From the NCBI RefSeq assembly GCF_947507565.1, contig NC_089188.1:62001-126000 (forward strand): a stretch of DNA of 64,000 nt, in the 5' to 3' direction. The stretch comes from Oscarella lobularis. Taxonomy: Eukaryota; Porifera; Homoscleromorpha; Homosclerophorida; Oscarellidae. Both the position numbers and the translations under genes were made by a program. A model generated the notes under the pieces. That model was not told the origin of the DNA and searched no databases. It saw only the letters and a list, made by a program, of their open reading frames with translations. Of this stretch, positions 36,548-50,490 are shown in pieces; positions within the stretch are counted from its first letter, which is position 1; each line of letters opens with the position of its first letter.

Positions 36548-37613
36548 TAAACTTTGATTCTAAGGACCTTAAGATAAAGTTGATGGCCTAAACTTTGATT
36601 CTAAGAGCCTGAAGATAAAGTTGAGGGCCTAAACTTTGATTCTAAGGAGCTGAAGATAAAGTTGAGAGACTAAACTTTGATTCTAGGGACTTTGAGATAA
36701 AGTTGAGGGCCTAAACTTTGATTCTAGGGACCTGAAGATGAAGTTGAGGGCCTAAATTTTGATTCTAAGGACCTGAAGATAAAGTTGAGAGACTAAACTT
36801 TGATTCTAGGGACCTGAAGATGAAAATGAACGCGTAAACTTTGATTCTAAGGGCCTGAAGATAAAGTTGAGGGCCTAAACTCCGATTCTAAGGACCTGAA
36901 GATAAAGTTGAGAGACTAAACTTTGATTCTAAGGACCTGAAGATAAAGTTGAGGGCCTAAACTTTGATTCTAGGGACCTGAAGATGAAGTTGAGAGACTA
37001 AACTTTGATTCTAAGGACCTGAAGATAAAGTTGAGGGCCTAAACTTTGATTCTAGGGACCTGAAGATAAAGTTGAGGGCCTAAACTTTGATTCTAAGGAC
37101 CTTAAGATAAAGTTGATGGCCTAAACTTTGATTCTAAGAGCCTGAAGATAAAGTTGAGGGCCTAAACTTTGATTCTAAGGAGCTGAAGATAAAGTTGAGA
37201 GACTAAACTTTGATTCTAGGGACTTTGAGATAAAGTTGAGGGCCTAAACTTTGATTCTAGGGACCTGAAGATGAAGTTGAGGGCCTAAATTTTGATTCTA
37301 AGGACCTGAAGATAAAGTTGAGAGACTAAACTTTGATTCTAGGGACCTGAAGATGAAAATGAACGCGTAAACTTTGATTCTAAGGGCCTGAAGATAAAGT
37401 TGAGGGCCTAAACTCCGATTCTAAGGACCTGAAGATAAAGTTGAGAGACTAAACTTTGATTCTAAGGACCTGAAGATAAAGTTGAGGGCCTAAACTTTGA
37501 TTCTAGGGACCTGAAGATGAAGTTGAGAGACTAAACTTTGATTCTAAGGACCTGAAGATAAAGTTGAGGGCCTAAACTTTGATTCTAGGGACCTGAAGAT
37601 AAAGTTGAGGGCT
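36548..37613 (+). repeat. 533-bp (13-unit) tandem duplication within the 41-bp array
   Basis: About 36548-37080 and 37081-37613 are adjacent near-identical copies. The rare variant GGGACTTTGAGATAAAG is at 36686 and 37219, and CCTTAAGATAAAG at 36567 and 37100, both 533 = 13 x 41 apart. The first large copy (near 28.0 kb) has this block once, so the doubling happened after the larger duplication. Confidence 0.8.
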
Positions 37614-40459
37614 TAGACTTTGATTCTAAGGACCTGAAGATAAAGTTGATGGCCTAAACATTGATTCTAAGAGCCTGAAGATAAAGTTGAGGGCTTAAAC
37701 TTTGATTCTAAGAACCTGAAGATAAAGTTGAGTCCCTAAATTTTGATTCTAAGGTCCTGAAGATAAAGTTGAGGGCCTAAACTCTGATTCTAAGGCCCTG
37801 AAGATAAAGTTGAACGCGTAAACTTTGATTCTAAGGACCTGAAGATAAAGTTGAGGGCCTAAACTTTGATTCTAAGAGCCTGAAGATAAAGTTGAGGGCC
37901 TAAACTTTGATTCTAAGGACCTGAAGATAAAGTTGAGAGACTAAACTTTGATTCTAAGGACCTGAAGATAAAGTTGAGGGCCTAAACTTTGAGTCTAAGG
38001 CCCTGAAGAGAAATTTGAAGGCCCGAACTTTGATTCTAAGGGTCTGAAGTTAAAGTTCAGAGGCAAAACTTTGATTCTAAGGACCTGAAGATAAAGTTGA
38101 TGGCTTAAACTTTTATTCTAAGGCCCTGAAGATAAAGTTGAGGGCCTAAACTCCAATTCTAAGACCCTGAAGATAAAGTTGAAGGCCCAAACCTTGATTC
38201 TAAGGGCCTGAAGATAAAGGTCATGGCCAAAACTCTGATTCTAAGGACCTGAAGATAAAGTTGAGGGCCTAAACTTTGATTCTAAGGACCTGAAGATAAA
38301 GTTGAGGGCCTAAACTCTGATCCTAAGGCCCTGAAGACAAACTTGAGGGCCTAAACTCTGATTCTAAGGACCTGAAGATAAAGTTGAGGGCCTAAACTTT
38401 GATTCTAAGAGCCTGAAGATAAAGTTGAGGGCCTAAACTTTGATTCTAAGGACCTGAAGATAAAGTTGAGGGCCTAAACTTTTATTCTAAGGACCTGAAG
38501 ATAAAGTTGAGAGACTAAACTTTTATTCTAAGGCCCTGAAGATAAAGTTGAGGGCCTAAACTCTAATTCTAAGACCCTGAAGATAAATTTGAAGGCCCAA
38601 ACTTTGATTCTAAGGGTCTGAAGTTAAAGTTCAGAGCCAAAACTCTGATTCTAAGGACCTGAAGATAAAGTTGAGGGCCTAGAGTTTGATTCTAAGGACC
38701 TGAAGATAAAGTTGATGGCCCAAACATTGATTCTAAGGACCTGAAGATAAAGTTGAGGGCCTATACTTTTATTCTAAGGACCTGAAGATAAAGTTGAGAG
38801 ACTAAACTTTGATTCCAAGAGCCTGAAGATAAAGTTGAGTGCCTAAACTCCGATTCTAAGGACCTGAAGATAAAGTTGAGAGAATAAACTCTGATTCTAA
38901 GGACCTGAAGATAAAGTTGAGGGCCTAAACTTTGATTCTAAGAGCCTGAAGATAAAGTGGAGGGCCTAAACTCCGATTCTAAGGAACTGACGATAAAGTT
39001 GAAAGACTAAACTTTGATTCTAAGGACCTGAAGATAAAGTTGAGGGCCTAAACTCTGATTCTAAGGCCCTGAAGAGAAATTTGAAGGACCAAACTTTGAT
39101 TCTAAGGGTCTGAAGTTAAAGTTCAGGGCCAAAACTCTGATTCTAAGGACCTGAAGATAAAGTTGAGGGCCTAAACTTTGATTCTAAGGCCCTGAAGAGA
39201 AATTTGAAGGCCCAAACTTTGATTCTAAGGGTCGGAAGTTAAAGTTCAGAGCCAAAACTCTGATTCTAAGGACCTGAAAATAAAGTCGAGGGCCTAGACT
39301 TTGATTCTAAGGACCTGAAGATAAAGTTGATGGCCTAAACTTTTATTCTAAGGACCTTAAGATAAAGTTGAGGGCCTAAACTCTAATTCTAAGACCCTGA
39401 AGATAAAGTTGAAGGCCCAAACATTGATTCTAAGGGCCTGAAGATAAAGTTGAAGGCCCAAACATTGATTCTAAGGGCGTGAAGATAAAGGTCATGGCGA
39501 AAACTCTGATTCTAAGGACCTGAAGATAAAGTTGAGGGCCTAAACTTTGATTCTAAGGACCTGAAGATAAAGTTGAGAGACTAAACTTTGATTCTAAGGA
39601 CCTGAAGATAAAGTTGAGGGCCTAAACTTTGATTCTAGGGACCTGAAGATGAAGTTGAGGGCCTAAATTTTGATTCTAAGGACCTGAAGATAAAGTTGAG
39701 AGCCTAAACTCTGATTCTAAGGCCCTGAAGATAAAGTTGATGACCTAAACTTTGATTCTAAGAGCCTTAAGATAAAGTTGATGGCCTAAACTTTTATTCT
39801 AAGGGCCTGAAGATAAAGTTGAGGGCCTAAACTCTGATTCTAAGGCCCTGAAGATAAACTTGAGGGCCTAGACTTTGATTCTAAGGACCTGAAGATAAAG
39901 GTGAGAGACTCAACTTTGATTCTATGGACCTGAAGATAAAGTTGAGGGTCTAAACTTTGATTCTAGGGACCTGAAGATGAAGTTGAGGGCTTAAATTTTG
40001 ATTCTAAGGACCTGAAGATAAAGTTGAGGGCCTAAACTTTGATTCTAGGGACCTGAAGATGAAGATGAGGGCCTAAACTCTGATTCTAAGGCCATGAAGA
40101 TAAAGTTGAACGCGTAAGCTTTAATTCTAAGGGCCTGAAGATAAAGTTGAGGGCCTAAACTTTGATTCTAAGGTCCTGAAGATAAAGTTGAGGGCCCAAA
40201 CTTTGATTCTAGGGACCTGAAGATAAAGTTGAGGGCTTTGACTTTGATTCTAAGAGCCTGAAGATAAAGTTGAGGGCCTAAACTTTGATTCTAAGGGCCT
40301 GAAGATAAAGGTCATGGCCAAAACTCTGATTCTAAGGACCTGAAGATAAAGTTGGGTGCCTAAACTTTGATTCTAAGAGCCTGAAGATAAAGTTGAGGGC
40401 TTAAACTTTGATTCTAAGGACCTGAAGATAAAGTTGAGGGCCTAAACTTTTATTCTAAG

Positions 40460-43400
40460 GAGCTAAAGATAAAGTTGAGGGCCTAAACTCTAATTCTAAG
40501 ACCCTGAAGATAAAGTTGAAGGCCCAAACATTGATTCTAAGGACCTGAAGATAAAGTTGAGGGCCTAAACTTTGATTCTAAGGGCCTGAAGATAAAGTTG
40601 AGGGCCTAAACTCCGATTCTAAGGACCTGAAGATAAAGTTGAGAGACTAAACTTTGATTCTAAGGACCTGAAGATAAAGTTGAGGGCCTAAACTTTGATT
40701 CTAGGGACCTGAAGATAAAGTTGATGGCTTAGACTTTGATTCTAAAGACCTGAAGAAAAAGTTGATGGCCTAAACTTTGATTCTAAGAGCATGAAGATAA
40801 AGTTGAGGGCTTAAACTTTTATTCTAAGGGCCTGAAGATAAAGTTGAGGTCCTAGACTTTGATTCTAAGGACCTGAAGATAAAGTTGAGGGCCTAAACTC
40901 TGATTCTAAGGCCCTGAAGATAAAGTTGAGAGACTAAACTTTGACTCTAAGACCCTGAAGATAAAGTTGAAGGCCCAAACATTGATTCTAAGGGCCTGAA
41001 GATAAAGGTCATGGCCAAAACTCTGATTCTAAGGACATGAAGATAAAGTTGAGGGCCTAAACTTTGATCCTCAGGGCCTGAAGATAAAGTTGAGGGCCTA
41101 AACTCCGATTCTAAGGACTTGAAGATAAAGTTGAGAGACTAAACTTTGATTCTAAGGACCTGAAGATAAAGTTGAGGGCCTAAACTTTGATTCTAGGGAC
41201 CTGAAGATAAAGTTGAGGGCCTAGACTTTGATTCTAAAGACATGAAGATAAAGTTGATGGCCTAAACTTTGATTCTAAGAGCCTGAAGATAAAGTTGAGG
41301 GCCTAAACTTTTATTCTAAGGGCCTGAAGATAAAGTTTAGGTCCTAGACTTTGATTCTAAGGACCTGAAGATAAAGTTGAGGGCCTAAACTCTGATTCTA
41401 AGGCCCTGAAGATAAAGTTGAGAGAATAAACTTTGATTCTAAGACCCTGAAGATAAAGTTGAAGGCCCAAACATTGATTCTAAGGGCCTGAAGATAAAGG
41501 TCATGGCCAAAACTCTGATTCTAAGGACCTGAAGATAAAGTTGAGGGCCTAAACTTTGATCCTAAGGGCCTGAAGATAAAGTTGAGGGCCTAAATTCCGA
41601 TTCTAAGGACCTGAAGATAAAGTTGAGAGACCAAACTTTGATTCTAAGGACCTGAAGATAAAGTTGAGGGCCTAGACTTTGATTCTAAGGCCCTGAAGAT
41701 AAAGTTGAGGGCCTAAACTCTAATTCTAAGACCCTGAAGATAAAGTGGAAGGCCCAAACATTGATTCTAAGGGCCTGAAGATAAAGGTCATGGCAAAAAC
41801 TCCGATTCTAAGGACCTGAAGATAAAGTTGAGAGACTAAACTTTGATTCTAAGGACCTGAAGATAAAGTTGAGGGTCTAAACTTTGATTCTAGGGACCTG
41901 AAGATGAAGTTGAGGGCCTAAATTTTGATTCTAAGGATATGAAGATAAAGTTGAACGCGTAAGCTTTGATTCTAAGGGCCTGAAGATAAAGTTGAGGGCC
42001 TAAACTTTGATTCTAAGGTCCTGAAGATAAAGTTGAGGGCCTAAACTCCGATTCTAAGGACCTGAAGATAAAGTTGAGAGACTAAACTTTGATTCTAAGG
42101 TCCTGAAGATAAAGTTGAGGGCCTAAACTTTGATTCTAAGGAGCAAAAGATAAAGTTGAGGGCCTAAACTCTAATTCTAAGACCCTGAAGATAAAGTTGA
42201 AGGCCCAAACATTGATTCTAAGGACCTGAAGATAAAGTTGAGGGCCTAAACTTTGATTCTAAGGGCCTGAAGATAAAGTTGAGGGCCTAAACTCCGATTC
42301 TAAGGACCTGAAGATAAAGTTGAGAGACTAAACTTTGATTCTAAGGACCTGAAGATAAAGTTGAGGGCCTAAACTTTGATTCTAGGGACCTGAAGATAAA
42401 GTTGAGGGCTTAGACTTTGATTCTAAAGACCTGAAGAAAAAGTTGATGGCCTAAACTTTGATTCTAAGAGCATGAAGATAAAGTTGAGGGCTTAAACTTT
42501 TATTCTAAGGGCCTGAAGATAAAGTTGAGGTCCTAGACTTTGATTCTAAGGACCTGAAGATAAAGTTGAGGGCCTAAACTCTGATTCTAAGGCCCTGAAG
42601 ATAAAGTTGAGAGACTAAACTTTGACTCTAAGACCCTGAAGATAAAGTTGAAGGCCCAAACATTGATTCTAAGGGCCTGAAGATAAAGGTCATGGCCAAA
42701 ACTCTGATTCTAAGGACATGAAGATAAAGTTGAGGGCCTAAACTTTGATCCTCAGGGCCTGAAGATAAAGTTGAGGGCCTAAACTCCGATTCTAAGGACC
42801 TGAAGATAAAGTTGAGAGACTAAACTTTGATTCAAAGGACCTGAAGATAAAGTTGAGGGCCTAAACTTTGATTCTAGGGACCTGAAGATAAAGTTGAGGG
42901 CCTAGACTTTGATTCTAAAGACATGAAGATAAAGTTGATGGCCTAAACTTTGATTCTAAGAGCCTGAAGATAAAGTTGAGGGCCTAAACTTTTATTCTAA
43001 GGGCCTGAAGATAAAGTTTAGGTCCTAGACTTTGATTCTAAGGACCTGAAGATAAAGTTGAGGGCTTAAACTCTGATTCTAAGGCCCTGAAGATAAAGTT
43101 GAGAGACTAAACTTTGATTCTAAGACCCTGAAGATAAAGTTGAAGGCCCAAACATTGATTCTAAGGGCCTGAAGATAAAGGTCATGGCCAAAACTCTGAT
43201 TCTAAGGACCTGAAGATAAAGTTGAGGGCCTAAACTTTGATCCTAAGGGCCTGAAGATAAAGTTGAGGGCCTAAACTCCGATTCTAAGGACCTGAAGATA
43301 AAGTTGAGAGACCAAACTTTGATTCTAAGGACCTGAAGATAAAGTTGAGGGCCTAGACTTTGATTCTAAGGCCCTGAAGATAAAGTTGAGGGCCTAAACT

Positions 43401-43691
43401 CTAATTCTAAGACCCTGAAGATAAAGTGGAAGGCCCAAAAATTGATTCTAAGGGCCTGAAGATAAAGGTCATGGCAAAAACTCCGATTCTAAGGACCTGA
43501 AGATAAAGTTGAGAGACTAAACTTTGATTCTAAGGACCTGAAGATAAAGTTGAGGGTCTAAACTTTGATTCTAGGGACCTGAAGATGAAGTTGAGGGCCT
43601 AAATTTTGATTCTAAGGCCATGAAGATAAAGTTGAACGCGTAAGCTTTGATTCTAAGGGCCTGAAGATAAAGTTGAGGGCCTAAACTCCGA
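40460..43691 (+). repeat. 1681-bp (41-unit) higher-order pair
   Basis: About 40460-42010 and 42141-43691 share the same order of variants, including GAAGAAAAAGTTGATGG, TCCTCAGGGCC (41068 and 42749) and AAAGTTTAGGTCC. The offset is 1681, which is 41 x 41. Ends are approximate because neighbouring units are similar. Confidence 0.75.
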
Positions 43692-46600
43692 TTCTAAGGA
43701 CCTGAAGATAAAGTTGAGAGACTAAACTTTGATTCTAAGGTCCTGAAGATAAAGTTGAGGGCCTAAACTTTGATTCTAGGGACCTGAAGATAAAGTTGAG
43801 GGCTTAGACTTTGATTCTAAGGACCTGAAGACAAAGTTGATGGCCTAAACTTTGATTCTAAGAGCCTGAAGATAAAGTTGAGGGCCTAAACTTTGATTCT
43901 AAGGGCCTGAAGATAAAGGTCATAGCCAAAACTCTGATTCTAAGGACCTGAAGATAAAGTTGAGGGCCTAAACTTTGATTCTAAGGGCCTGAAGATAAAG
44001 TTGAGGGCCTAAACTCCGATTCTAAGGACCTGAAGATAAAGTTGAGAGACTAAACTTTGATTCTAAGGACCTGAAGATAAAGTTGAGGGCCTAAACTTTG
44101 ATTCTAAGAGCCTGAAGATAAAGTTGAGGGCTTAATCTTTGATTCTAAGGACCTGAAGATAAAGTTGAGGGCCTAAACTTTTATTCTAAGGAGCTAAAGA
44201 TAAAGTTGAGGGCCTAAACTCTAATTCTAAGACACTGAAGGTAAAGTTGAAGGCCCAAACATTGATTCTAAGGGCCTGAAGATAAAGGTCATGGCCAAAA
44301 CTCTGATTCCAAGGACCTGAAGATAAAGTTGAGGGCCTAAACTTTGATTCTAAGGGCCTGAAGATAAAGTTGAGGGCCTAAACTCCGATTCTAAGGACCT
44401 GAAGATAAAGTTGAGAGACTAAACTTTGATTCTAAGGACCTGAAGATAAAGTTGAGGGCCTAAACTTTGATTCTAGGGACCTGAAGATAAAGTTGAGGGC
44501 TTAGACTTTGATTCTAAGGACCTGAAGATAAAGTTGATGACCTAAACATTGATTCTAAGAGCCTGAAGATAAAGTTGAGGGCTTAAACTTTGATTCTAAG
44601 AACCTGAAGATAAAGTTGAGTCCCTAAATTTTGATTCTAAGGTCCTGAAGATAAAGTTGAGGGCCTAAACTCTGATTCTAAGGCCCTGAAGATAAAGTTG
44701 AACGCGTAAACTTTGATTCTAAGGACCTGAAGATAAAGTTGAGGGCCTAAACTTTGATTCTAAGAGCCTGAAGATAAAGTTGAGGGCCTAAACTTTGATT
44801 CTAAGGACCTGAAGATAAAGTTGAGAGACTAAACTTTGATTCTAAGGGCCTGAAGATAAAGTTGAGGGCCTAAACTTTGATTCTAAGGTCCTGAAGATAA
44901 AGTTGAGGGCCTAAACTCCGATTCTAAGGACCTGAAGATAAAGTTGAGAGACTAATCTTTGATTCTAAGGTCTTGAAGATAAAGTTGAGGGCCTAAACTT
45001 TGATTCTAGGGACCTGAAGATAAAGTTGAGGGCTTAGACTTTGATTCTAAGGACCTGAAGATAAAGTTGAGGGCCTAAACTTTGATTCTAAGGACCTGAA
45101 GATAAAGTTGAGAGACTAAACTTTGATTCTAAGGACCTTAAGATAAAGTTGATGGCCTAAACTTTGATTCTAAGAGCCTGAAGATAAAGTTGAGGGCCTA
45201 AACTTTGATTCTAAGGAGCTGAAGATAAAGTTGAGAGACTAAACTTTGATTCTAAGGACCTGAAGATAAAGTTGAGGGCCTAAACTTTGATTCTAGGGAC
45301 CTGAAGATGAAGTTGAGAGACTAAACTTTGATTCTAAGGACCTGAAGATAAAGTTGAGGGCCTAAACTTTGATTCTAGGGACCTGAAGATAAAGTTGAGG
45401 GCTTAGACTTTGATTCTAAGGACCTGAAGATAAAGTTGATGGCCTAAACATTGATTCTAAGAGCCTGAAGATAAAGTTGAGGGCTTAAACTTTGATTCTA
45501 AGAACCTGAAGATAAAGTTGAGTCCCTAAATTTTGATTCTAAGGTCCTGAAGATAAAGTTGAGGGCCTAAACTCTGATTCTAAGGCCCTGAAGATAAAGT
45601 TGAGGGCCCAAACTTTGATTCTAGGGACCTGAAGATAAAGTTGAGGGCTTTGACTTTGATTCTAAGAGCCTGAAGATAAAGTTGAGGGCCTAAACTTTGA
45701 TTCTAAGGGCCTGAAGATAAAGGTCATGGCCAAAACTCTGATTCTAAGGACCTGAAGATAAAGTTGGGTGCCTAAACTTTGATTCTAAGAGCCTGAAGAT
45801 AAAGTTGAGGGCTTAAACTTTGATTCTAAGGACCTGAAGATAAAGTTGAGGGCCTAAACTTTTATTCTAAGGAGCTAAAGATAAAGTTGAGGGCCTAAAC
45901 TCTAATTCTAAGACCCTGAAGATAAAGTTGAAGGCCCAAACATTGATTCTAAGGACCTGAAGATAAAGTTGAGGGCCTAAACTTTGATTCTAAGGGCCTG
46001 AAGATAAAGTTGAGGGCCTAAACTCCGATTCTAAGGACCTGAAGATAAAGTTGAGAGACTAAACTTTGATTCTAAGGACCTGAAGATAAAGTTGAGGGCC
46101 TAAACTTTGATTCTAGGGACCTGAAGATAAAGTTGAGGGCTTAGACTTTGATTCTAAAGACCTGAAGAAAAAGTTGATGGCCTAAACTTTGATTCTAAGA
46201 GCATGAAGATAAAGTTGAGGGCTTAAACTTTTATTCTAAGGGCCTGAAGATAAAGTTGAGGTCCTAGACTTTGATTCTAAGGACCTGAAGATAAAGTTGA
46301 GGGCCTAAACTCTGATTCTAAGGCCCTGAAGATAAAGTTGAGAGACTAAACTTTGACTCTAAGACCCTGAAGATAAAGTTGAAGGCCCAAACATTGTTTC
46401 TAAGGGCCTGAAGATAAAGGTCATGGCCAAAACTCTGATTCTAAGGACCTGAAGATAAAGTTGAGGGCCTAAACTTTGATCCTAAGGGCCTGAAGATAAA
46501 GTTGAGGGCCTAAACTCCGATTCTAAGGACCTGAAGATAAAGTTGAGAGACCAAACTTTGATTCTAAGGACCTGAAGATAAAGTTGAGGGCCTAGACTTT

Positions 46601-46798
46601 GATTCTAAGGCCCTGAAGATAAAGTTGAGGGCCTAAACTCTAATTCTAAGACCCTGAAGATAAAGTGGAAGGCCCAAACATTGATTCTAAGGGCCTGAAG
46701 ATAAAGGTCATTGCAAAAACTCCGATTCTAAGGACCTGAAGATAAAGTTGAGAGACTAAACTTTGATTCTAAGGACCTGAAGATAAAGTTGAGGGCCT

Positions 46799-49700
46799 AG
46801 ACTTTGATTCTAAGGCCCTGAAGATAAAGTTGAGGGCCTAAACTCTAATTCTAAGACCCTGAAGATAAAGTGGAAGGCCCAAACATTGATTCTAAGGGCC
46901 TGAAGATAAAGGTCATGGCAAAAACTCCGATTCTAAGGACCTGAAGATAAAGTTGAGAGACTAAACTTTGATTCTAAGGACCTGAAGATAAAGTTGAGGG
47001 TCTAAACTTTGATTCTAGGGACCTGAAGATGAAGTTGAGGGCCTAAATTTTGATTCTAAGGCCATGAAGATAAAGATGAACGCGTAAGCTTTGATTCTAA
47101 GGGCCTGAAGATAAAGTTGAGGGCCTAAACTTTGATTCTAAGGTCCTGAAGATAAAGTTGAGGGCCTAAACTCCGATTCTAAGGACCTGAAGATAAAGTT
47201 GAGAGACTAAACTTTGATTCTAAGGTCCTGAAGATAAAGTTGAGGGCCTAAACTTTGATTCTAAGGAGCAAAAGATAAAGTTGAGGGCCTAAACTCTAAT
47301 TCTAAGACCCTGAAGATAAAGTTGAAGGCCCAAACATTGATTCTAAGGACCTGAAGATAAAGTTGAGGGCCTAAACTTTGATTCTAAGGGCCTGAAGATA
47401 AAGTTGAGGGCCTAAACTCCGATTCTAAGGACCTGAAGATAAAGTTGAGAGACTAAACTTTGATTCTAAGGACCTGAAGATAAAGTTGAGGGCCTAAACT
47501 TTGATTCTAGGGACCTGAAGATAAAGTTGAGGGCTTAGACTTTGATTCTAAAGACCTGAAGAAAAAGTTGATGGCCTAAACTTTGATTCTAAGAGCATGA
47601 AGATAAAGTTGAGGGCTTAAACTTTTATTCTAAGGGCCTGAAGATAAAGTTGAGGTCCTAGACTTTGATTCTAAGGACCTGAAGATAAAGTTGAGGGCCT
47701 AAACTCTGATTCTAAGGCCCTGAAGATAAAGTTGAGAGACTAAACTTTGACTCTAAGACCCTGAAGATAAAGTTGAAGGCCCAAACATTGATTCTAAGGG
47801 CCTGAAGATAAAGGTCATGGCCAAAACTCTGATTCTAAGGACATGAAGATAAAGTTGAGGGCCTAAACTTTGATCCTCAGGGCCTGAAGATAAAGTTGAG
47901 GGCCTAAACTCCGATTCTAAGGACCTGAAGATAAAGTTGAGAGACTAAACTTTGATTCTAAGGACCTGAAGATAAAGTTGAGGGCCTAAACTTTGATTCT
48001 AGGGACCTGAAGATAAAGTTGAGGGCCTAGACTTTGATTCTAAAGACATGAAGATAAAGTTGATGGCCTAAACTTTGATTCTAAGAGCCTGAAGATAAAG
48101 TTGAGGGCCTAAACTTTTATTCTAAGGGCCTGAAGATAAAGTTTAGGTCCTAGACTTTGATTCTAAGGACCTGAAGATAAAGTTGAGGGCTTAAACTCTG
48201 ATTCTAAGGCCCTGAAGATAAAGTTGAGAGACTAAACTTTGATTCTAAGACCCTGAAGATAAAGTTGAAGGCCCAAACATTGATTCTAAGGGCCTGAAGA
48301 TAAAGGTCATGGACAAAACTCTGATTCTAAGGACCTGAAGATAAAGTTGAGGGCCTAAACTTTGATCCTAAGGGCCTGAAGATAAAGTTGAGGGCCTAAA
48401 CTCCGATTCTAAGGACCTGAAGATAAAGTTGAGAGACCAAACTTTGATTCTAAGGACCTGAAGATAAAGTTGAGGGCCTAGACTTTGATTCTAAGGCCCT
48501 GAAGATAAAGTTGAGGGCCTAAACTCTAATTCTAAGACCCTGAAGATAAAGTGGAAGGCCCAAACATTGATTCTAAGGGCCTGAAGATAAAGGTCATGGC
48601 AAAAACTCCGATTCTAAGGACCTGAAGATAAAGTTGAGAGACTAATCTTTGATTCTAAGGTCTTGAAGATAAAGTTGAGGGCCTAAACTTTGATTCTAGG
48701 GACCTGAAGATAAAGTTGAGGGCTTAGACTTTGATTCTAAGGCCCTGAAGATAAAGTTGAGGGCCTAAACTCTAATTCTAAGACCCTGAAGATAAAGTGG
48801 AAGGCCCAAACATTGATTCTAAGGGCCTGAAGATAAAGGTCATGGCAAAAACTCCGATTCTAAGGACCTGAAGATAAAGTTGAGAGACTAAACTTTGATT
48901 CTAAGGACCTGAAGATAAAGTTGAGGGTCTAAACTTTGATTCTAGGGACCTGAAGATGAAGTTGAGGGCCTAAATTTTGATTCTAAGGCCATGAAGATAA
49001 AGATGAACGCGTAAGCTTTGATTCTAAGGGCCTGAAGATAAAGTTGAGGGCCTAAACTTTGATTCTAAGGTCCTGAAGATAAAGTTGAGGGCCTAAACTC
49101 CGATTCTAAGGACCTGAAGATAAAGTTGAGAGACTAAACTTTGATTCTAAGGTCCTGAAGATAAAGTTGAGGGCCTAAACTTTGATTCTAAGGAGCAAAA
49201 GATAAAGTTGAGGGCCTAAACTCTAATTCTAAGACCCTGAAGATAAAGTTGAAGGCCCAAACATTGATTCTAAGGACCTGAAGATAAAGTTGAGGGCCTA
49301 AACTTTGATTCTAAGGGCCTGAAGATAAAGTTGAGGGCCTAAACTCCGATTCTAAGGACCTGAAGATAAAGTTGAGAGACTAAACTTTGATTCTAAGGAC
49401 CTGAAGATAAAGTTGAGGGCCTAAACTTTGATTCTAGGGACCTGAAGATAAAGTTGAGGGCTTAGACTTTGATTCTAAAGACCTGAAGAAAAAGTTGATG
49501 GCCTAAACTTTGATTCTAAGAGCATGAAGATAAAGTTGAGGGCTTAAACTTTTATTCTAAGGGCCTGAAGATAAAGTTGAGGTCCTAGACTTTGATTCTA
49601 AGGACCTGAAGATAAAGTTGAGGGCCTAAACTCTGATTCTAAGGCCCTGAAGATAAAGTTGAGAGACTAAACTTTGACTCTAAGACCCTGAAGATAAAGT

Positions 49701-50490
49701 TGAAGGCCCAAACATTGATTCTAAGGGCCTGAAGATAAAGGTCATGGCCAAAACTCTGATTCTAAGGACATGAAGATAAAGTTGAGGGCCTAAACTTTGA
49801 TCCTCAGGGCCTGAAGATAAAGTTGAGGGCCTAAACTCCGATTCTAAGGACCTGAAGATAAAGTTGAGAGACTAAACTTTGATTCTAAGGACCTGAAGAT
49901 AAAGTTGAGGGCCTAAACTTTGATTCTAGGGACCTGAAGATAAAGTTGAGGGCCTAGACTTTGATTCTAAAGACATGAAGATAAAGTTGATGGCCTAAAC
50001 TTTGATTCTAAGAGCCTGAAGATAAAGTTGAGGGCCTAAACTTTTATTCTAAGGGCCTGAAGATAAAGTTTAGGTCCTAGACTTTGATTCTAAGGACCTG
50101 AAGATAAAGTTGAGGGCTTAAACTCTGATTCTAAGGCCCTGAAGATAAAGTTGAGAGACTAAACTTTGATTCTAAGACCCTGAAGATAAAGTTGAAGGCC
50201 CAAACATTGATTCTAAGGGCCTGAAGATAAAGGTCATGGACAAAACTCTGATTCTAAGGACCTGAAGATAAAGTTGAGGGCCTAAACTTTGATCCTAAGG
50301 GCCTGAAGATAAAGTTGAGGGCCTAAACTCCGATTCTAAGGACCTGAAGATAAAGTTGAGAGACCAAACTTTGATTCTAAGGACCTGAAGATAAAGTTGA
50401 GGGCCTAGACTTTGATTCTAAGGCCCTGAAGATAAAGTTGAGGGCCTAAAGTCTAATTCTAAGACCCTGAAGATAAAGTGGAAGGCCCAA
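46799..50490 (+). repeat. 1927-bp (47-unit) near-identical tandem pair
   Basis: About 46799-48563 and 48726-50490 match closely. GTGGAAGGCCC markers are at 46870 and 48797 and TCCTCAGGGCC at 47874 and 49801, offset 1927 = 47 x 41 in both cases. Even the rare ATGGACAAAACTC variant (near 48309 and 50236) is present in both copies, showing recent duplication. The boundary regions are reshuffled. Confidence 0.8.

Larger units (their letters stand above)
22077..38285 (+). repeat. Large higher-order duplication, about 7-8 kb per copy, offset 8282
   Basis: About 22077-29060 is repeated from 30359 to about 38285. The marker TCTCCG with an unusual AAT before it lies at 22201 and 30483, offset 8282 = 202 x 41. 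From about 33.5-33.9 kb the second copy contains 10 extra units, so the offset becomes 8692 (212 x 41; AAAATTGAAGG at 25301 and 33993). After about 37.08 kb it has 13 more, giving 9225 (225 x 41; GGGCTTAG at 28384 and 37609). The DNA between the copies (29061-30358) recurs elsewhere at an offset of 11,234. Confidence 0.8.
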
